64,000 bases of DNA, from positions 13,005,153-13,069,152 of the forward strand of contig CM045998.1 in the NCBI GenBank assembly GCA_025175895.1. Reading direction: 5' to 3'. Within the stretch, counting starts at the first letter, position 1; every line of letters begins with the position of its first letter. The notes under the pieces were generated by a model. That model had not been told where the DNA came from and searched no databases. It saw only the letters and a program-made list of their open reading frames with translations. Shown piece after piece: positions 1-11,554 of the stretch. The stretch comes from Wurfbainia villosa (Eukaryota > Streptophyta > Magnoliopsida > Zingiberales > Zingiberaceae). The translations under genes and the position numbers were made by a program.

Positions 1-1008
1 CTTTCCTGATTGGCTTCATCGTCGGGTGTGTAAGCAGATACCCAGGATGACCCCATACCGATTTCCACCGGGACAAGAACTTCGGCGCCATAAACCAAAT
101 GAAATGGAGTGAGGCCAGTGCTGTCTTTAGGGGTAGTTCTGTAGGTCCATAAGATACCGGGTAGCTCATCTACCCAGCTTCCCTCTGTATGATCCAACTT
201 GATTTTGATCCCCCGGATTAGATCTTGGTTGGTGACCTCGGCTTGCCCATTACTCTGTGGATAAGCCACCGAGGTAAAGACTTGCTGAATCTCCAATTGT
301 TGGCACCACCCCTTCAGTTTATGGCCTTGGAATTGTCGTCCATTATCTGAGACCAGTCTCTTGAGGATACCGAACCGGCATACTATATTTTTCCAAAGGA
401 ATTTTAACACGACCTCTTCGGTTATTTTGGCCAGCAGCTCTGCTTCCACCCATTTTGAGAAATAGTCCACAGTCACTAATAAAAATTTCTTCTGATTCGG
501 CCCCATGGGCAGCGGTCTTACGATGTCCATCCCCCATTGGTCGAAAGGACAAGACACCACAGAAGCCTTTAACAGCTCGACTGGCTTCTGAGAGAAATTC
601 TGGTGTTTCTGACAGCTAAGGCATACCCGTACACAATGGGAGGCATCTTGCTGTATTGTGGGCCAAAAATATTCGTCCAATAAGACTTTCCTTGCTAGAG
701 AAATCCCTCCAGCATGATTTCCACAACAACCCTCGTGTATTTCACGCATAATATAGTCTGCTTCTTTCGGGCCGAGGCATCTGAGCAGAGGTCGAGCAAA
801 GGCTCGCTTGTATAATGTGTCGCCTATCAGGACAAAACGAGGGCTTCTTTTCTTGATGGCTCGGGCCTCAGCTTGGTCATCAGGTAATACCCCACTTTTG
901 AGATAATTGATCAAGGGATTTCTCCAGTCTGGAGGGCTGTAAGACATCATCGACTCTTGATCTATGTTAGAGATGAGTTGCGTCTCGGCCACCGAATCTT
1001 CCAAGCTC
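1..1008 (-). pseudogene. Integrase of element A (C-terminus beyond window)
   Basis: The minus frame is open from a TAG at about 1006-1008 to the window edge. It begins with the RNase H-integrase linker, then the zinc-binding HHCC region (HEGCCGNHAG followed by CLSCQKHQ), then the catalytic core. The three acidic residues of the DDE core are visible: Asp in WGMDIV, Asp in LVSDNGRQF and Glu in SNGQAEVTN. The enzyme would insert element cDNA into host DNA. The TAG at the start replaces the Trp of the AAWSLED motif seen in element B. No stop is seen inside this piece, but the element is broken upstream. Confidence 0.88.
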
Positions 1009-1394
1009 TAGGCGGTGAGTGCACTAACCATGCAGGTCAACTCGTCGGCCCTTTGATTATCTTCTCTGGGTATTTTGTGCAGGGTTATCTCTTGGAATTC
1101 CAAGGCCAACTTTTGATAAGCTTGCCTATAACATTTCAGCCTCTGATTATTAATGTCGAACGACCCCTTGAGCTGTTCTATAACCAACTGTGAATCAGAA
1201 TGCAAAGAAATCCAGACAACGCCGAGATAATGGGCGGCTCGCATCCCCGCCAATAGAGCCTCGTACTCGGCCTCATTGTTAGTAGCTCGGAAGATGAGCT
1301 GTATGGCTATCCGGATGGCGTCTCCTTGAGGGGATATCAATAGTATCCCCACCCCACTGTCTTGCTTAGTTGCGGAGCCGTCCACATATATTTT
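1009..1394 (-). pseudogene. Archaeal-type RNase H of element A
   Basis: The minus-strand frame begins just after a TGA that replaces the Trp of WKIYVDGSA (the stop is read at about 1393-1395). The catalytic residues of a plant Tat-type second RNase H are all present: Asp in MDGSATKQ, Glu in NNEAEYEAL, Asp in LHSDSQLV and Asp in REDNQRADEL. This domain lies between the gypsy RNase H and integrase and would help degrade the RNA strand during cDNA synthesis. It is followed by TAG at about 1006-1008. Confidence 0.85.
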
Positions 1395-2946
1395 TCACTC
1401 CTCATTCTTTTCCATTCCGGGTGTCTCAGCTAAGAAGTCCGCCAATACTTGCGCCTTGAGGGTCGTACGGGGTTGATATTGGATATCATATTCGGCCAAC
1501 TCGGTGATCCATTTGATTAAGCGAGCAGACACTTTCGGATTGTTTAATATCCTTCCAAGGCCACTGTTAGTTAAGACCGTGATCGAATGAGATAAGAAAT
1601 AAGGTCGGACCTTCTGAGCTGTTATAAGTAGAGCAAGGGCCAGCTTTTCCAGGGTCGTGTACCTACTCTCAGCACCCTTTAACAAATGACTGACGAAGTA
1701 AATGGGCAGTTGTTTACCTGCTTCTTGTCGGAGTAATACTGATGCCACAACTTCTTCCGAGGAGGCCAAGTATAACTGCAGACTTTCCCCTGGGACCGGT
1801 TTGGCCAGGGTAGGCAAAGCGACTATGTATTGCTTCAGTTCCATAAAAGCTTGTTCACACTTTTCATCCCATGAAAATCGAGCCGACTTGCGGAGTACCT
1901 TGAAGAAAGGGAGACTCCGTTCAGTCGACTTAGGGATGAATATGGAGAGTGCTGTTATTCAGCCCAGTAGCTTTTGCACTTCCTTGATATTTCGGGGAGA
2001 AGCCATGTTCTGTAAGACTTGAGCTTTTTCGGGATTGACTTCAATGTCACGCTCAGTAATAATGTATCCCAGGAACTTGCCCCCACGAACTCCAAATATG
2101 CATTTATCCGGGTTGAGCCGAATTCCGTATCGCCACAGGGTGCCAAATGTTTCGGTCATGTCTTGGACTATATCTCCTGCCTTAGTGGACTTGATGAGGA
2201 TGTCATCCACGTACACTTCTATGTTTCAGCCTATTTGCGACCGGAACACCTTATCCATCAACCTTTGATAGGTGACTCCCGTATTCTTTAATCCGAACGG
2301 CATAACCTTGTAACAAAAGGTACCATCCACGGTGACGAAGTTGACTTTTTCTTGATCCTCCATGGCAAGCGGAATCTGATGATACCCCTGGTGAGCATCC
2401 AACATACAGATTAACTGACAACCTGCAGTGGAATCTACCACTTGATCTATTCGAGGCAAAGAGTAGCAATCTTTAGGGCATTCTTTATTGAGGTCTCTGA
2501 AATCTATACATACCCTCCACTTTCCTTCTGGTTTTGGCACCAGTACAACATTAGCCAACCACTCGGGGAATTGTACCTCTCGGATATATCCGGCTTGCAA
2601 AAGTTTCTGCACCTCGGCTCGGATGATTTGGTCTTTTTTCGGTCCGAAGTGCCTTCTTTTTTGTCGAACAGGATGAGCTCCAGGAAATGTACTCAGCTTG
2701 TGCTCCATGACTATCCGGGAAATGCTCTGGTGTTGTCCATCTGGCCAAGAGAAGACGTTCCGATTGCTGGTCAGACAATCTTTGACTTTCTGTTTCAAAT
2801 CATCCGGTAAGTCCGCTGCCACTCGGATGACTTGCTCGAGCTGATTGGGCCACACTTGTATTTTTTCTTCACCTATGGCCTCTTCAAAGGGGACCTCGCA
2901 CAGAGTGTACACACCGGCTCCTTCTATCTTTCGACTTTTTCTGGGA
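1395..2946 (-). pseudogene. Reverse transcriptase and gypsy RNase H of element A
   Basis: Minus-strand reading gives a full RT palm and fingers with WRVCIDFRDLN, MLDAHQGYHQI and the catalytic YVDD in VYVDDILIK. The gypsy RNase H follows (LKQYIVALPTLAKP, YFVSHLLKGAESRY, TLEKLALALLI). Stops interrupt it near 2226 (CGA to TGA just before NIEVYVDD), near 1959 (CGA to TGA after VQKLLG) and near 2950 (before TGPRKSRK). All are transitions at sites where element B has Arg. The catalytic YVDD itself is intact. Confidence 0.9.
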
Positions 2947-4106
2947 CCGGTTCAAACTTCTTCTACGTAACATCTTCGAGCAACCTTCTGATCTCCGACT
3001 ACTTCCCCTATCTGATTGTCCACGGGGAATTTGATCTTTTGATGATAAGTGGAGACAACGACTTCAAAGGAATGTAGGGCCGACCTTCCCAAAATAATGT
3101 TGTAGGTTGAAGTGGCGTCCACAACGGTGAAAGTGATCGTCCGTGTCCGGCGAAGGGGCTCGTCTCCTAGAGATAAAGGGAGGTCAATTCGGCCAAGTGG
3201 CATGACTTCATGTTCCGAGAAGCCGAATAAGGCAGTATTCATCGGCTGGAGCCGAGTTGTTTCAAGCTACATGCGGTCAAAAACATCTTTAAATAATATG
3301 TTAACTGAGCTACCTGTGTCCACGAAGATCCGGGCCACATCATAATTGGCGACGATAGCTCTTATCACCAAGGCATCATCATGAGGGGTAGCAACTCCTC
3401 GCAAGTCTTCTGGGCTGAAATTTATTGTCGGTCCGTCTATGGACTTCCGGCTGGTGCTTACTTGCATGTTTTCTAGCCACCTCCCGTGAGCTTTTCTGGC
3501 TCGGTTTGAGTCCCCATCAGTAACTCCTCCGGTGATCATGTTGATTGTTTCCCGATGTGGGGTATTGAGTTCTTGCGGCGAGCAAGGAGAAGAGGTAGCC
3601 CTGCCTGGAGTAGCTTCCCGAGATCCCCGTGGGGCTTGAGCCGACCTTTGTTGTTCGGGAGCCAGCCGAGGGGCCATTCTAGCCGGATTGCGTCGGACAT
3701 AATCCTGTGGTACTGGTCTTATGTCGCGAGGTGGGATATTGAGAGTATGTTGCTGCTCCCTTATTACTTGCCTGATTTCATCGGCTAAAGTGCAACATTC
3801 TCGAGTCAAATGACCATATATATGATGAAAAGCGCAGAAAGGGCCGCGCTGCTCGGGCTGCATCGCCGCGGCAGACAGCTCTTGTACGACATGAATGGTC
3901 GTGTCCTTTGTGAGCCGAGGAGGGTAAACAGGAGGAATCCTAGGAGGTCGAAGATGTGGTGGGGCCTTCTGATTGATCTTTTGAGGTTCGGGCTGATTAG
4001 TGCGCTGCTGCCCATTGGTCGCTTTCTCGACCTCTTCTAAATTGATATACGCCTCGGCTCTAGCTAGCAAAGCCTCAAAGTGGAGAGGAGGTCTCTTCAT
4101 CGCTGA
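2947..4106 (-). pseudogene. Gag C-terminal part and aspartic protease of element A
   Basis: The minus-strand frame starts at MKRPPLHFEALLARAEAYI. It passes a variant zinc knuckle CAFHHIYGHLTREC (C-x2-H-x4-H-x4-C, usual for Tat-type gag) and ends in the protease with the catalytic DTGSS in IFVDTGSSVNILF. A TAG near 3267 replaces the Gln of RMQLET seen in element B. The protease tail (MNTALFGFSEHEV) continues to a TGA near 2950. Gag forms the particle and the protease cleaves the polyprotein. Confidence 0.87.
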
Positions 4107-4370
4107 CTTCAGTTACGTATTACTATTGTAGGAATCTCATATATTACCTAACGAGAATGGAGCAAAGGTTCTTTGCTTTGGCCATCGAATGTTATTTGAA
4201 ACTCCTGTAGGACTTGATTTAGGACACATAAAGAGTTTCCTTAATGTTCAATTTTCATAGAGTAAATAATGTAGACAGAAGCTCCTTTCTCACTCTCATC
4301 GGATTATTGCGTGTGCATCAAAGAAATCTATCATTTCGATTTACTAAATTGATGTTATCAGGAACCTCCC
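4107..4370. other. Foreign 264-bp segment replacing the middle of gag in element A
   Basis: Comparison with element B shows that about 300 bp of gag (B coordinates roughly 38400-38680) is missing here. An AT-rich sequence with no similarity to gag stands in its place. The gag frame resumes on both sides, at LKSAMKRPP on one and KCK of the N-terminal half on the other. No ORF, terminal repeat or target duplication is evident. Boundaries are uncertain by about 10 bp. Confidence 0.55.
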
Positions 4371-4885
4371 AAATAAGAGAAGACCTTACACTTGGCTCTG
4401 TCTGAATAGTCGTGTATTAACATGGCCTCCTTGAATCTCCCCAAGTACTCCTCAGGGTCAGCCGAGCCGCTATATTATCCTATGGAGACTTGCTTGAAGG
4501 ACTTGGGCATCTTGTCGGCTATAATGCTAGGGGCAAGAGGGGATACAGGGTTGATTGCTGGAGCCTTACCCTTTTTGGGGTCCCTCTCGGGTAGTGTATA
4601 TGAGGGTGTCTCCTCCGAGGATTGCGATAGCGAGGCAGTGGAGGATGACTCAGCCAGTATTGAGACAGCGGGAGCCGATCCGGGTGCAACTGGAGTAGAC
4701 AAAATAGAAGCTGGCATAGGACCTTGGACTGGGCTAGGGGAAGTTTGCAAAGGGGAATTTCCTCGGGGGAGGAGATCACGCATAATGTCTTCCATGGTGG
4801 TCCTGACGAGGGATATGATGCTTTTCCTTGTCAGATTCCCCTCCGTGGAGTTGTGATTGTCAGAATTCGCTCCTTGGTCTCCCAT
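4371..4885 (-). pseudogene. Gag N-terminal part of element A
   Basis: The minus-strand ORF starts at ATG 4885 with MGDQGANSDNHNSTEG. The same start is used by elements B (MGDQGATSG) and C (MGDQGANSDN), so it is the family start codon. A low-complexity Pro/Ser-rich stretch follows, then LPERDPKKGKAPA and KMPKSFK. The frame stops near 4475, and the capsid domain that should follow is replaced by the foreign segment at 4107-4370. Confidence 0.82.
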
Positions 4886-4922
4886 CTTTGCCTCAGGCGT
4901 TGATTATTTGAGGAAATAGATG

Positions 4923-4942
4923 TTTCCCACAGATGGCGCCAA
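4923..4942 (-). other. Primer binding site of element A
   Basis: On the minus strand TTGGCGCCATCTGTGGGAA lies immediately inside the LTR. It matches the TGGCGCC-type tRNA primer site usual in Tat-type gypsy elements. This fixes the element's orientation as minus and its 5' LTR as 4946-6001. Confidence 0.75.
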
Positions 4943-4945
4943 TTA

Positions 4946-6001
4946 TGTTGCCCGTCGAGACGATGATGGTGAGGTGTCAAAGTGGCGAAGACGATAATGA
5001 TCGACGGTTAGAGTGTGGAGAGATGATATGGAAGAACAGTTCGGTGTAGCTAGAACGCAGCTTCGCCGGATGGCCGAGCCGAATGATGAGGGCTGGGCCG
5101 AATGGAGACCCTGCACAGTGGCAAACGGTTAAGGGCACCAAGAGGGATCTCGGCAACGCCCCTCCGATGCTCAAGGCAGGAAATTAGATTGAAGATGCGA
5201 GGAGAAACTGAAAAGAACGGGGTTCAGAGTGTGAGAGCTCACCTCTCCTTCTGAAGGAGGACCATATATATAGTGGGGGAATTCCCTTGTTGATAAGTTT
5301 TACCTGCAGAAAATGATAAGACCTCCGGGGGTCGTACGTCGCGATCATTGCCCTCTGAACTGTGTCAATCGCGTGGGTTACAGTTAATGCACATCGAGCG
5401 ATTGATAGGAGGCAAATCCTAATTAATGTCGCAGCCAATCCTCTGAAACCCAACGAAGGAATCTGCTTTTGCGCGTGGGTTGCAATTAATACACGTCGCT
5501 CGGTTGATAGGGGGCAAATCCTAATTAATGCCGCAGATATTCATTTGAACCCTGTCAGAGGGATCTGCCCTTTTGTCGGGGGGAGGTGATGATGAGGATT
5601 GCCAAGTCAGTTTATGGATATGAAATAAATGCCTCCTTTTGCAAATAAGACAAATTATAATAAAATAGATGATATGGAGAAAGGGCGCATCAGAGATGAC
5701 GTAGCCTTGCCGAGATGTAAAAGCGGATGAAATGAAAAGCCTTCAGCATAAATGAGAAGTCTGAGCCGAGATGCGACGCATCCGACATGATAAAAATCTA
5801 GGTCGAGACGCGGAGCGTCTGACATGATGATAGAAGTCCGGGCCGAGACGCGGGACGTTTGGCATGATGATAGAAGTCCGAGTCGAGACAGGGGGCATCT
5901 GACATGATGATAGAAGTCCGGGTTGCCACCTATCAGGCGTTTAAATGACGTGGTAGATCCCATTTGTTTTCCTAATCATAATTATGTTTTACCCAGTATC
6001 A
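4946..6001 (-). repeat. 5' LTR of element A
   Basis: On the + strand the LTR starts TGTTGCCCGTCGAGACG and ends TTTTACCCAGTATCA. These ends correspond to the ends of both element B LTRs (TGATGCCCGTCGAGAC and ACCCATGTATCA), so A and B belong to one family. The length is 1056 bp. The LTR contains a tandem array near its end (5765-5930). Confidence 0.85.
5765..5930. repeat. About 40-bp tandem repeat within LTR of element A
   Basis: About four imperfect units carry GAGACGCGGGACGTTTGGCA followed by a GATGATAGAAGTCC tail. The array sits at the same LTR position as the 36-bp array in element B, but the spacer within each unit differs. The core GCCGAGACGCGGGGCGTC is shared. Confidence 0.75.
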
Positions 6002-6073
6002 TATTCCATTTCAATTATATAGTATTTCAAATATATTATATCTCAGTAAATCAAGTAACGTGGTGGATATTCA

Positions 6074-6673
6074 TGTCAGAATGGCTAACAGAACATCCTT
6101 TGTCAGGGACCCCATCCGACAAGGAGACATATGTCCATACCTATCTCAGGGAAGTATGTCAGCCACATTAATGAAGACTTCTTCCATCAACCATGCGAGG
6201 AGCATTAATTACCACTCATATGCCTATTGCATTTATAAGGGTAATGAACCCTATTACTTCTAAGAGCCGGTGTCGTCACGTCATGAAATCATATTGCTCA
6301 TGCCTATCGTACCACTCTGCAGGGAGGTATCTACTTATATAAAGGTAACCTGAAGAGAAAAAAAGGGGTGCGAAATCAGCCAAACTCACGGTCTCCTATT
6401 TTCATTTCTCCTCTTCTTCCCAGTCCGTAACTTGAGCATCGGAGGGGTTCGGCTGAGATCTCTCTCGACGTCCTTAACTGCCTTTCTTCTTTGTAGGACC
6501 CATCTCGGCAAGCCACAACCTGCCGCTCGGCCAGTGCAGAGACGACATCCAACCGTTTGAGACAGTGCATTTCTTACCTCGGGAACCCCGACCGCGTCAG
6601 TGACTCATCTACATCACCGAGCCTTGCTGTTTTCACCACTGAATATCTCAGCATCTTGGTCTCAACCGGAACA
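6074..6673 (+). repeat. Putative 5' LTR of element C
   Basis: The right end is fixed by the primer site that follows: TGGTGTCGTTTGTGGGAA at about 6678-6695, a transition-decayed TGGCGCC-type site. The sequence before it ends CCGGAACA. TGTCAGAATGG at 6074 is the best TG start, but the second LTR is absent so the left end is a guess. A TATA-like ACTTATATAAAGG lies near 6335 on the coding strand. Confidence 0.5.
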
Positions 6674-6719
6674 TAATTGGTGTCGTTTGTGGGAAGTCGT
6701 AAACATAACTGAGACAGAG

Positions 6720-8378
6720 ATGGGAGACCAAGGAGCGAACTCCGACAACCGGAACTCTACTGAAGGGAGTATGATGAGGGAAAGCATTATCGCCCTCGTC
6801 AAAACCACCATGGAGGACGTCATACGTGAACACTTTCCCAGGGGTCCCGCTCCGATGCCGACGTCCCCTAGCTCGATCCAAGGCCTCGCACCAACACCCG
6901 CTCCTTTGACTCCGATCCCCCCAAAGACAATCCCAATAGTATCATTACCAGCTGAGTCATCTTCAACAGCGTCCCTACAAGAGTCCTCTGAAGAGGTGCT
7001 CTCCTACACGCTACCCAAAAGAGATCCTAAAAAGAGAAAAGCTCCGTCAGTCAGTATGGACTCTCCCCTCTCCCCCAACATTATAGCTGAGAGACTTTCC
7101 AAACATTTCAAGATTTTGTTTGTCGGGGAATACAACAGTTCCGCTGACCCAGAGAAATATCTAAGTCGATTCAAAAAGGTTGCCCTGCTACATAACTATT
7201 CTGATGGAGCAAAGTGCAAAGTCCTCCCTCAACCTAGTGATCTGCACAAAGATGGCTTGACCGGCTTCCCCAAGGATCCATTCGCTCCTTTGAAGAACTT
7301 CCTGCTCTTTTTCTCCAATACTTCACCAGTAGCAAAAGGTATCGTAAAACTGCTCAGTACTTTTTGTCTATAAAACAAAGAAGTCAGGAGTCTTTGAGGA
7401 AATATATACATCGGTTCAACTGAGTGGCTGTGGATATCTCGAGTATCTAGCCCGAGATGATAGTTAATGCCTTTTCCCAAGGTTTAATATGGGAGGATTT
7501 CTCAAAGCCCTTGATGAAGAGACCCCCACCTCATTTTAAGGCATTGCTGGGACGAGAGGAGGCATACATCAATTTGGAGGAGGCTGAGAGAGCAACAGAT
7601 GAACAAAAAGGCGTGGGGGAGTCTAGCAAGCCTCAACCACCAAAGTCTAACAAAAAAGTCCCCATTCCGACACCGGCTCGTCCTCCCCGAATCCCGCATG
7701 CTTATGCTCCGCAGTTGGTCAGAGATAAAGTAATTCATGTTGTACAAGAGACTACTCACCCATTAACAATACCTAGTCAGCATAGCCCTTTCTGTGTCTT
7801 TCATCAAGTATATGACCACTCGATCCGAGAGTGCCGCAACTTGGCCAAGGAAGTCAGACAAGTGATGCAGGAGAAGCATCAGAGTTTTAACGCCCAGCCC
7901 AGATTTTCGTAGATAGAGGCAAGGCCCCAGCCAAGGAACCAGGCCCGATGGAACCCTTTGCGGGGCTCGCCAACCCTTGCCCGGAGAGCTAGATAGACGA
8001 GCACACACTCCACAGAGGGCCAGGGAAGTTTCCCTAGGGCAACCAGCTCCTCAGCCAGAATTGTCAAGAGACCTCTCCAACACTCCACACTGAGGTACCA
8101 TCAGTATGATCACAGGTGGAGCCATGGATGGAGACTCAAACCGAGCCAGGAAGGCTCATGGAAGACGACTGGAGAACATGGAGGTGAATACTAGCCGAAG
8201 ATGTGTTGAAGGACCTTCAATAAAATTCGGCCCCAAGGACCTGCGAGGAGTTTCTGTCCCACACGATGATGACTTGGTGATCCGAGCCACCATAGCCAAT
8301 TATGACGTGGCTAGAATCTTCGTGGATACAGATAGCTCGGTTAACATTTTGTTTAAAGAAGCTTTTGTTCGCATGTAG
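6720..8378 (+). pseudogene. Gag and protease remains of element C
   Basis: ATG 6720 begins MGDQGANSDNRNSTEG, the family gag start. The frame breaks after KCKVLPQPSD (about 7240) and resumes at MKRPPPHFKALLGREEAYI (about 7515). The zinc knuckle CVFHQVYDHSIREC keeps C-x2-H-x4-H-x4-C. The protease frame 8106-8378 reads VDTDSSVNILF. The catalytic DTG has become DTD by one G-to-A change, so the protease would be inactive even without the stops. Confidence 0.82.
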
Positions 8379-9371
8379 CTCTACCTAGCTCAACTTCAAC
8401 TGATGAACACTACCCTATTTGGTTTCTCGGGCCATGAAGTATCTCCACTTGGTCGGATTAATCTACCTCTATCTTTGGGAGAAGAGCCCCTCCGTCGGAC
8501 CAGAATTACCACTTTCACAGTGGTAGATGGCACCTCCGCTTACAATGTTATTTTAGGAAGGTCGACACTATATTTTTTTTGAAGTTGTTGTATCTACTTA
8601 TCACCAAAAGATTAAATTCCCCGTAAATGATCAAGTAGGTGAAGTTGCGGGAGACCAAAAGACAGCTCGAAAATGTTATGTAGAAGAAGTCCGGACATAT
8701 CCCAGGAAAAGTCAAAAAATTGAAGTCGCAGAAGTTTACACCCTCTGAGAAGAGCCGTGAGGTGAAGATGAAGCCATACAAATATGGCCGGATCAACCTA
8801 GCCGCATTGTCCGGGTTTTCGCTGACTTGCCATCCAAGATAAAACAAGGGGTAGTCAATTGCCTTGCGGACAACCAAGATGTTTTCACTTGGCTTGAGGA
8901 GCGGAACCAAAGCATCTCTCGAGCTATAATGGAGCATCGTCTGAATATTCTCTCCGGAGCCCAACCAGTGAAGCATAAGAGAAGACACTTCGACCCAGAG
9001 AAAGATGAAATCATCTGAGCCGAATTACAGAAATTGTTGCAAGTCGGGTATATCAGGGAAGTCCAGTTCCCCGAATGACCATCAAATATTGTACTGGTAT
9101 CTAAGCCAGGAGGGAAGTGGAGGGTATGTATAGATTTTTGAGATCTCAATAAAGCATGTCCTAAAGATTGCTACCCCTTACCTCGGATAGATCAACTAGT
9201 TGATTCTACAGCAGGATGCGAGTTAATTTGTATGTTAGATGCATACCAGGGGTACCATCAAATTCCATTGGCACAAGAGGATCAAAAAAAGGTCAGCTTT
9301 GTCACGGCGGATGACACTTTCTGCTACAATATTATGTCATTCGGATTAAAGAATGCTGGCGCCACTTATCA
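8379..9371 (+). pseudogene. Protease tail and 5' half of reverse transcriptase, element C
   Basis: The plus frame shows MNTTLFGFSGHEVSPLGRI (protease tail), then the RT fingers and palm: KHKRRHFDPEKDEII, GGKWRVCIDF, KACPKDCYPLPRIDQ, MLDAYQGYHQIPL and SFGLKNAGATY. Several TGA and TAG codons interrupt it, for example after DEII, after QFPE and within WRVCIDF*DLN. It ends in the middle of the codons for ATYQRLMDK, where the nested copia begins. Confidence 0.85.
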
Positions 9372-11541
9372 TGTTGGGTTTCCGGCACCGCGGCGTGTGT
9401 GTGTTCGATCATGTTTCGTAAACATGAGCACAGCGGAAGCAATTAAAAATAATAAATCTATATTTATTACAACACACACAACACACTCATGCTATTACAA
9501 CAAGTGTAGACATAACCGTAAATTAAAATTTGCAATAAAAGGAAATTTATCTACGTTATACCTTTCGTATGACGTGTAGCGGGAACGCCATCAACCGGAA
9601 CGATCCTCGTAAGAATCGTCTCTATCCGTATCCACACTGAGCTCCTCGGGATGACTTCGCTAAGTCACGAGCTTCGTCTTCGTACGGGTTACTAGCCTCG
9701 TGTTGAAGACGACGTGATCGAGAGATGATCACGATCCGAATCCAAATTCGGATCCTAAAACGAGTTCTCAAAACTCGCTTCTCCGGAGAGGTATTCGTCA
9801 ACCGTTTGACGAATCCTTCGTCCTCCACCTCAGAGGATTACCGGAGATCAAATCCCCGGTAAGTTAGCCGCTGTCGGAGCACTAACCGTCGTCCAAACGA
9901 CGCTCCGACAACAAAGAAACAAGCTGTCCAGAAAAACTGGACAGCTTTTGGTGGAGGACTAGAGGCCGGCCAAAGGAGATGTGGAGCTCACCTTATCACC
10001 GAACCCACAAGAGATCACCGGAGGGTCGCCGGAGCATCGCCGGCTGAAGCTTGGATGCCGGCGGCAAGGAGGTGGCAGCAGCTCCATGAAGTTGGCGGCA
10101 ACAACAAAAGGAGGCTAGGGTTGGGCGGCCAAAACTTCATTAGCTTTAGGGTTAGGGTTTAAGCCCTATTTTATAGAGAACTAATTCTCTTAATGGTTAA
10201 TGGATCATATCCATAAAGTCCGTTAACCCGCTCCATTAAGATAAGTTAAAATAAACCAAACCATGATGGTTTATTTTAAGTTAAAACGAACCGAACCAAC
10301 TTTTGGTTCATTCGTTTAAAATAAACCAAACACTTTGGTTTATTCTCATCCATTGGATTAGAACCAAACCATTTTGGTCCATCCATTATGTCTTCATAAG
10401 ACACGGCCCATCCACGCTTCCATTGCGACTGAAGCAATTTCATGCTCGCTTTATGTTTGGTCCAACCAAACATAGTTTCTCTCGGTCTGAGAATCCCATT
10501 CTCAAGCTCGTTTTAAATCCTTTGGATTACACTGCAGGCGTCGACCAAATAGGTTCTCGGTTTATGTTGGTAGTACATAATTAACCATTAATTATAGAGC
10601 GATCATAGTGGCACCTAGTAGTACATCATGATCCCCGATTAGCAGAAAAGATCAGCGGTTGATCGAACTATTTACGAAACCCTTGATGGCTCGAATGAAT
10701 CGTGCCCCATTCCCTTCACTCATCTTATACCCACTTGGTTGAGGACATGGTCTATTGTGCCGATCCCACTAAGTGACTCGTCACACCTAGCCCAGTATCA
10801 TTTCCTCGTCCTCACAGTTCTAGTTACTCACATGTATCGAAGAGTACCTTACTCTAAACATGTAATGCTTTGGCAGACTTTAGTAACAATCAGACGAGAG
10901 GCCATGGGTATACATCTCCTCGCAAGTGGTGAATCCTTTATAGGCTATTCAAACACCTTGATCAGCCGACTTATACCCAATCATCCGGGTCCACATCTCC
11001 TTAGAGATGTTTGCTTAAGATGTCAAGCATAAGTCTCCATGATCAAGATGACTTGAATACTGCAAGTCGAAGAACATCGCACTTAAGCTACGATAAGAAC
11101 TTCATTGACATATCTATATATTGAGAGAACCATATGAAGTCTTACGGCTGGTCACTCCAATGAACTAGTTACCATAACTAGCATCCACGATTAACTCCGG
11201 ACATCACTATGTCTCCAGCCAGTGAGAATCAGCTGCTTGGATACACCAAGGAGTATACCTCGTGCTAGTCTCGACAGAATTGATGGTGTCCAAATCCATC
11301 AATTCATCGACTAGGGATAATTCAGATACATCACAATTACACATGTAGAGATACTCACTAGTTGTGATCCAATCACAAATTCTCTCATGCTGTGAATCGT
11401 ATTATGGACATTCAGTAAATGAGTTTAAGATCCAATCAAATACATTAAACATGTATACTCGAATAGTGAATCTTCATTTATCATATAAATGGTTCATACA
11501 TAAAGCGATTGCCTTAGGACATCTCTCATATATTACTAACG
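9372..11541 (-). repeat. 3' LTR of element J
   Basis: This 2170-bp LTR begins TGTTGGGTTTCCGGCACC on the + strand and ends ACTAACG, where the last base differs from the expected A. It is collinear with 16490-18639. Most of its length is nearly identical to its partner, but about 9580-10080 and about 10735-10800 are clearly diverged. ORFs of under 100 codons inside it are not coding. Confidence 0.93.
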
Positions 11542-11554
11542 GACTCCCACTTGG

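Larger units (their letters stand above)
1..6001 (-). mobile_element. Tat-type Ty3/gypsy retrotransposon, right-hand part (element A)
   Basis: Read on the minus strand the order is LTR (4946-6001), primer binding site, gag, protease, reverse transcriptase, RNase H, a second archaeal-type RNase H and integrase, leaving the window at base 1. The two RNase H domains and the CX2HX4HX4C gag knuckle are hallmarks of the Tat branch of gypsy elements. The reading frame is cut by at least six stop codons. All are explained by C-to-T or G-to-A changes relative to element B at 29254-40201, so this copy is dead. Its other LTR and target duplication lie outside the window. Confidence 0.93.

Noticed and set aside
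10303..11032. ORFs within the left LTR of copia J, with near copies at 17411-18194
   Set aside because: They are located inside LTRs, differ by frameshifts between the two LTR copies and lack any family similarity.
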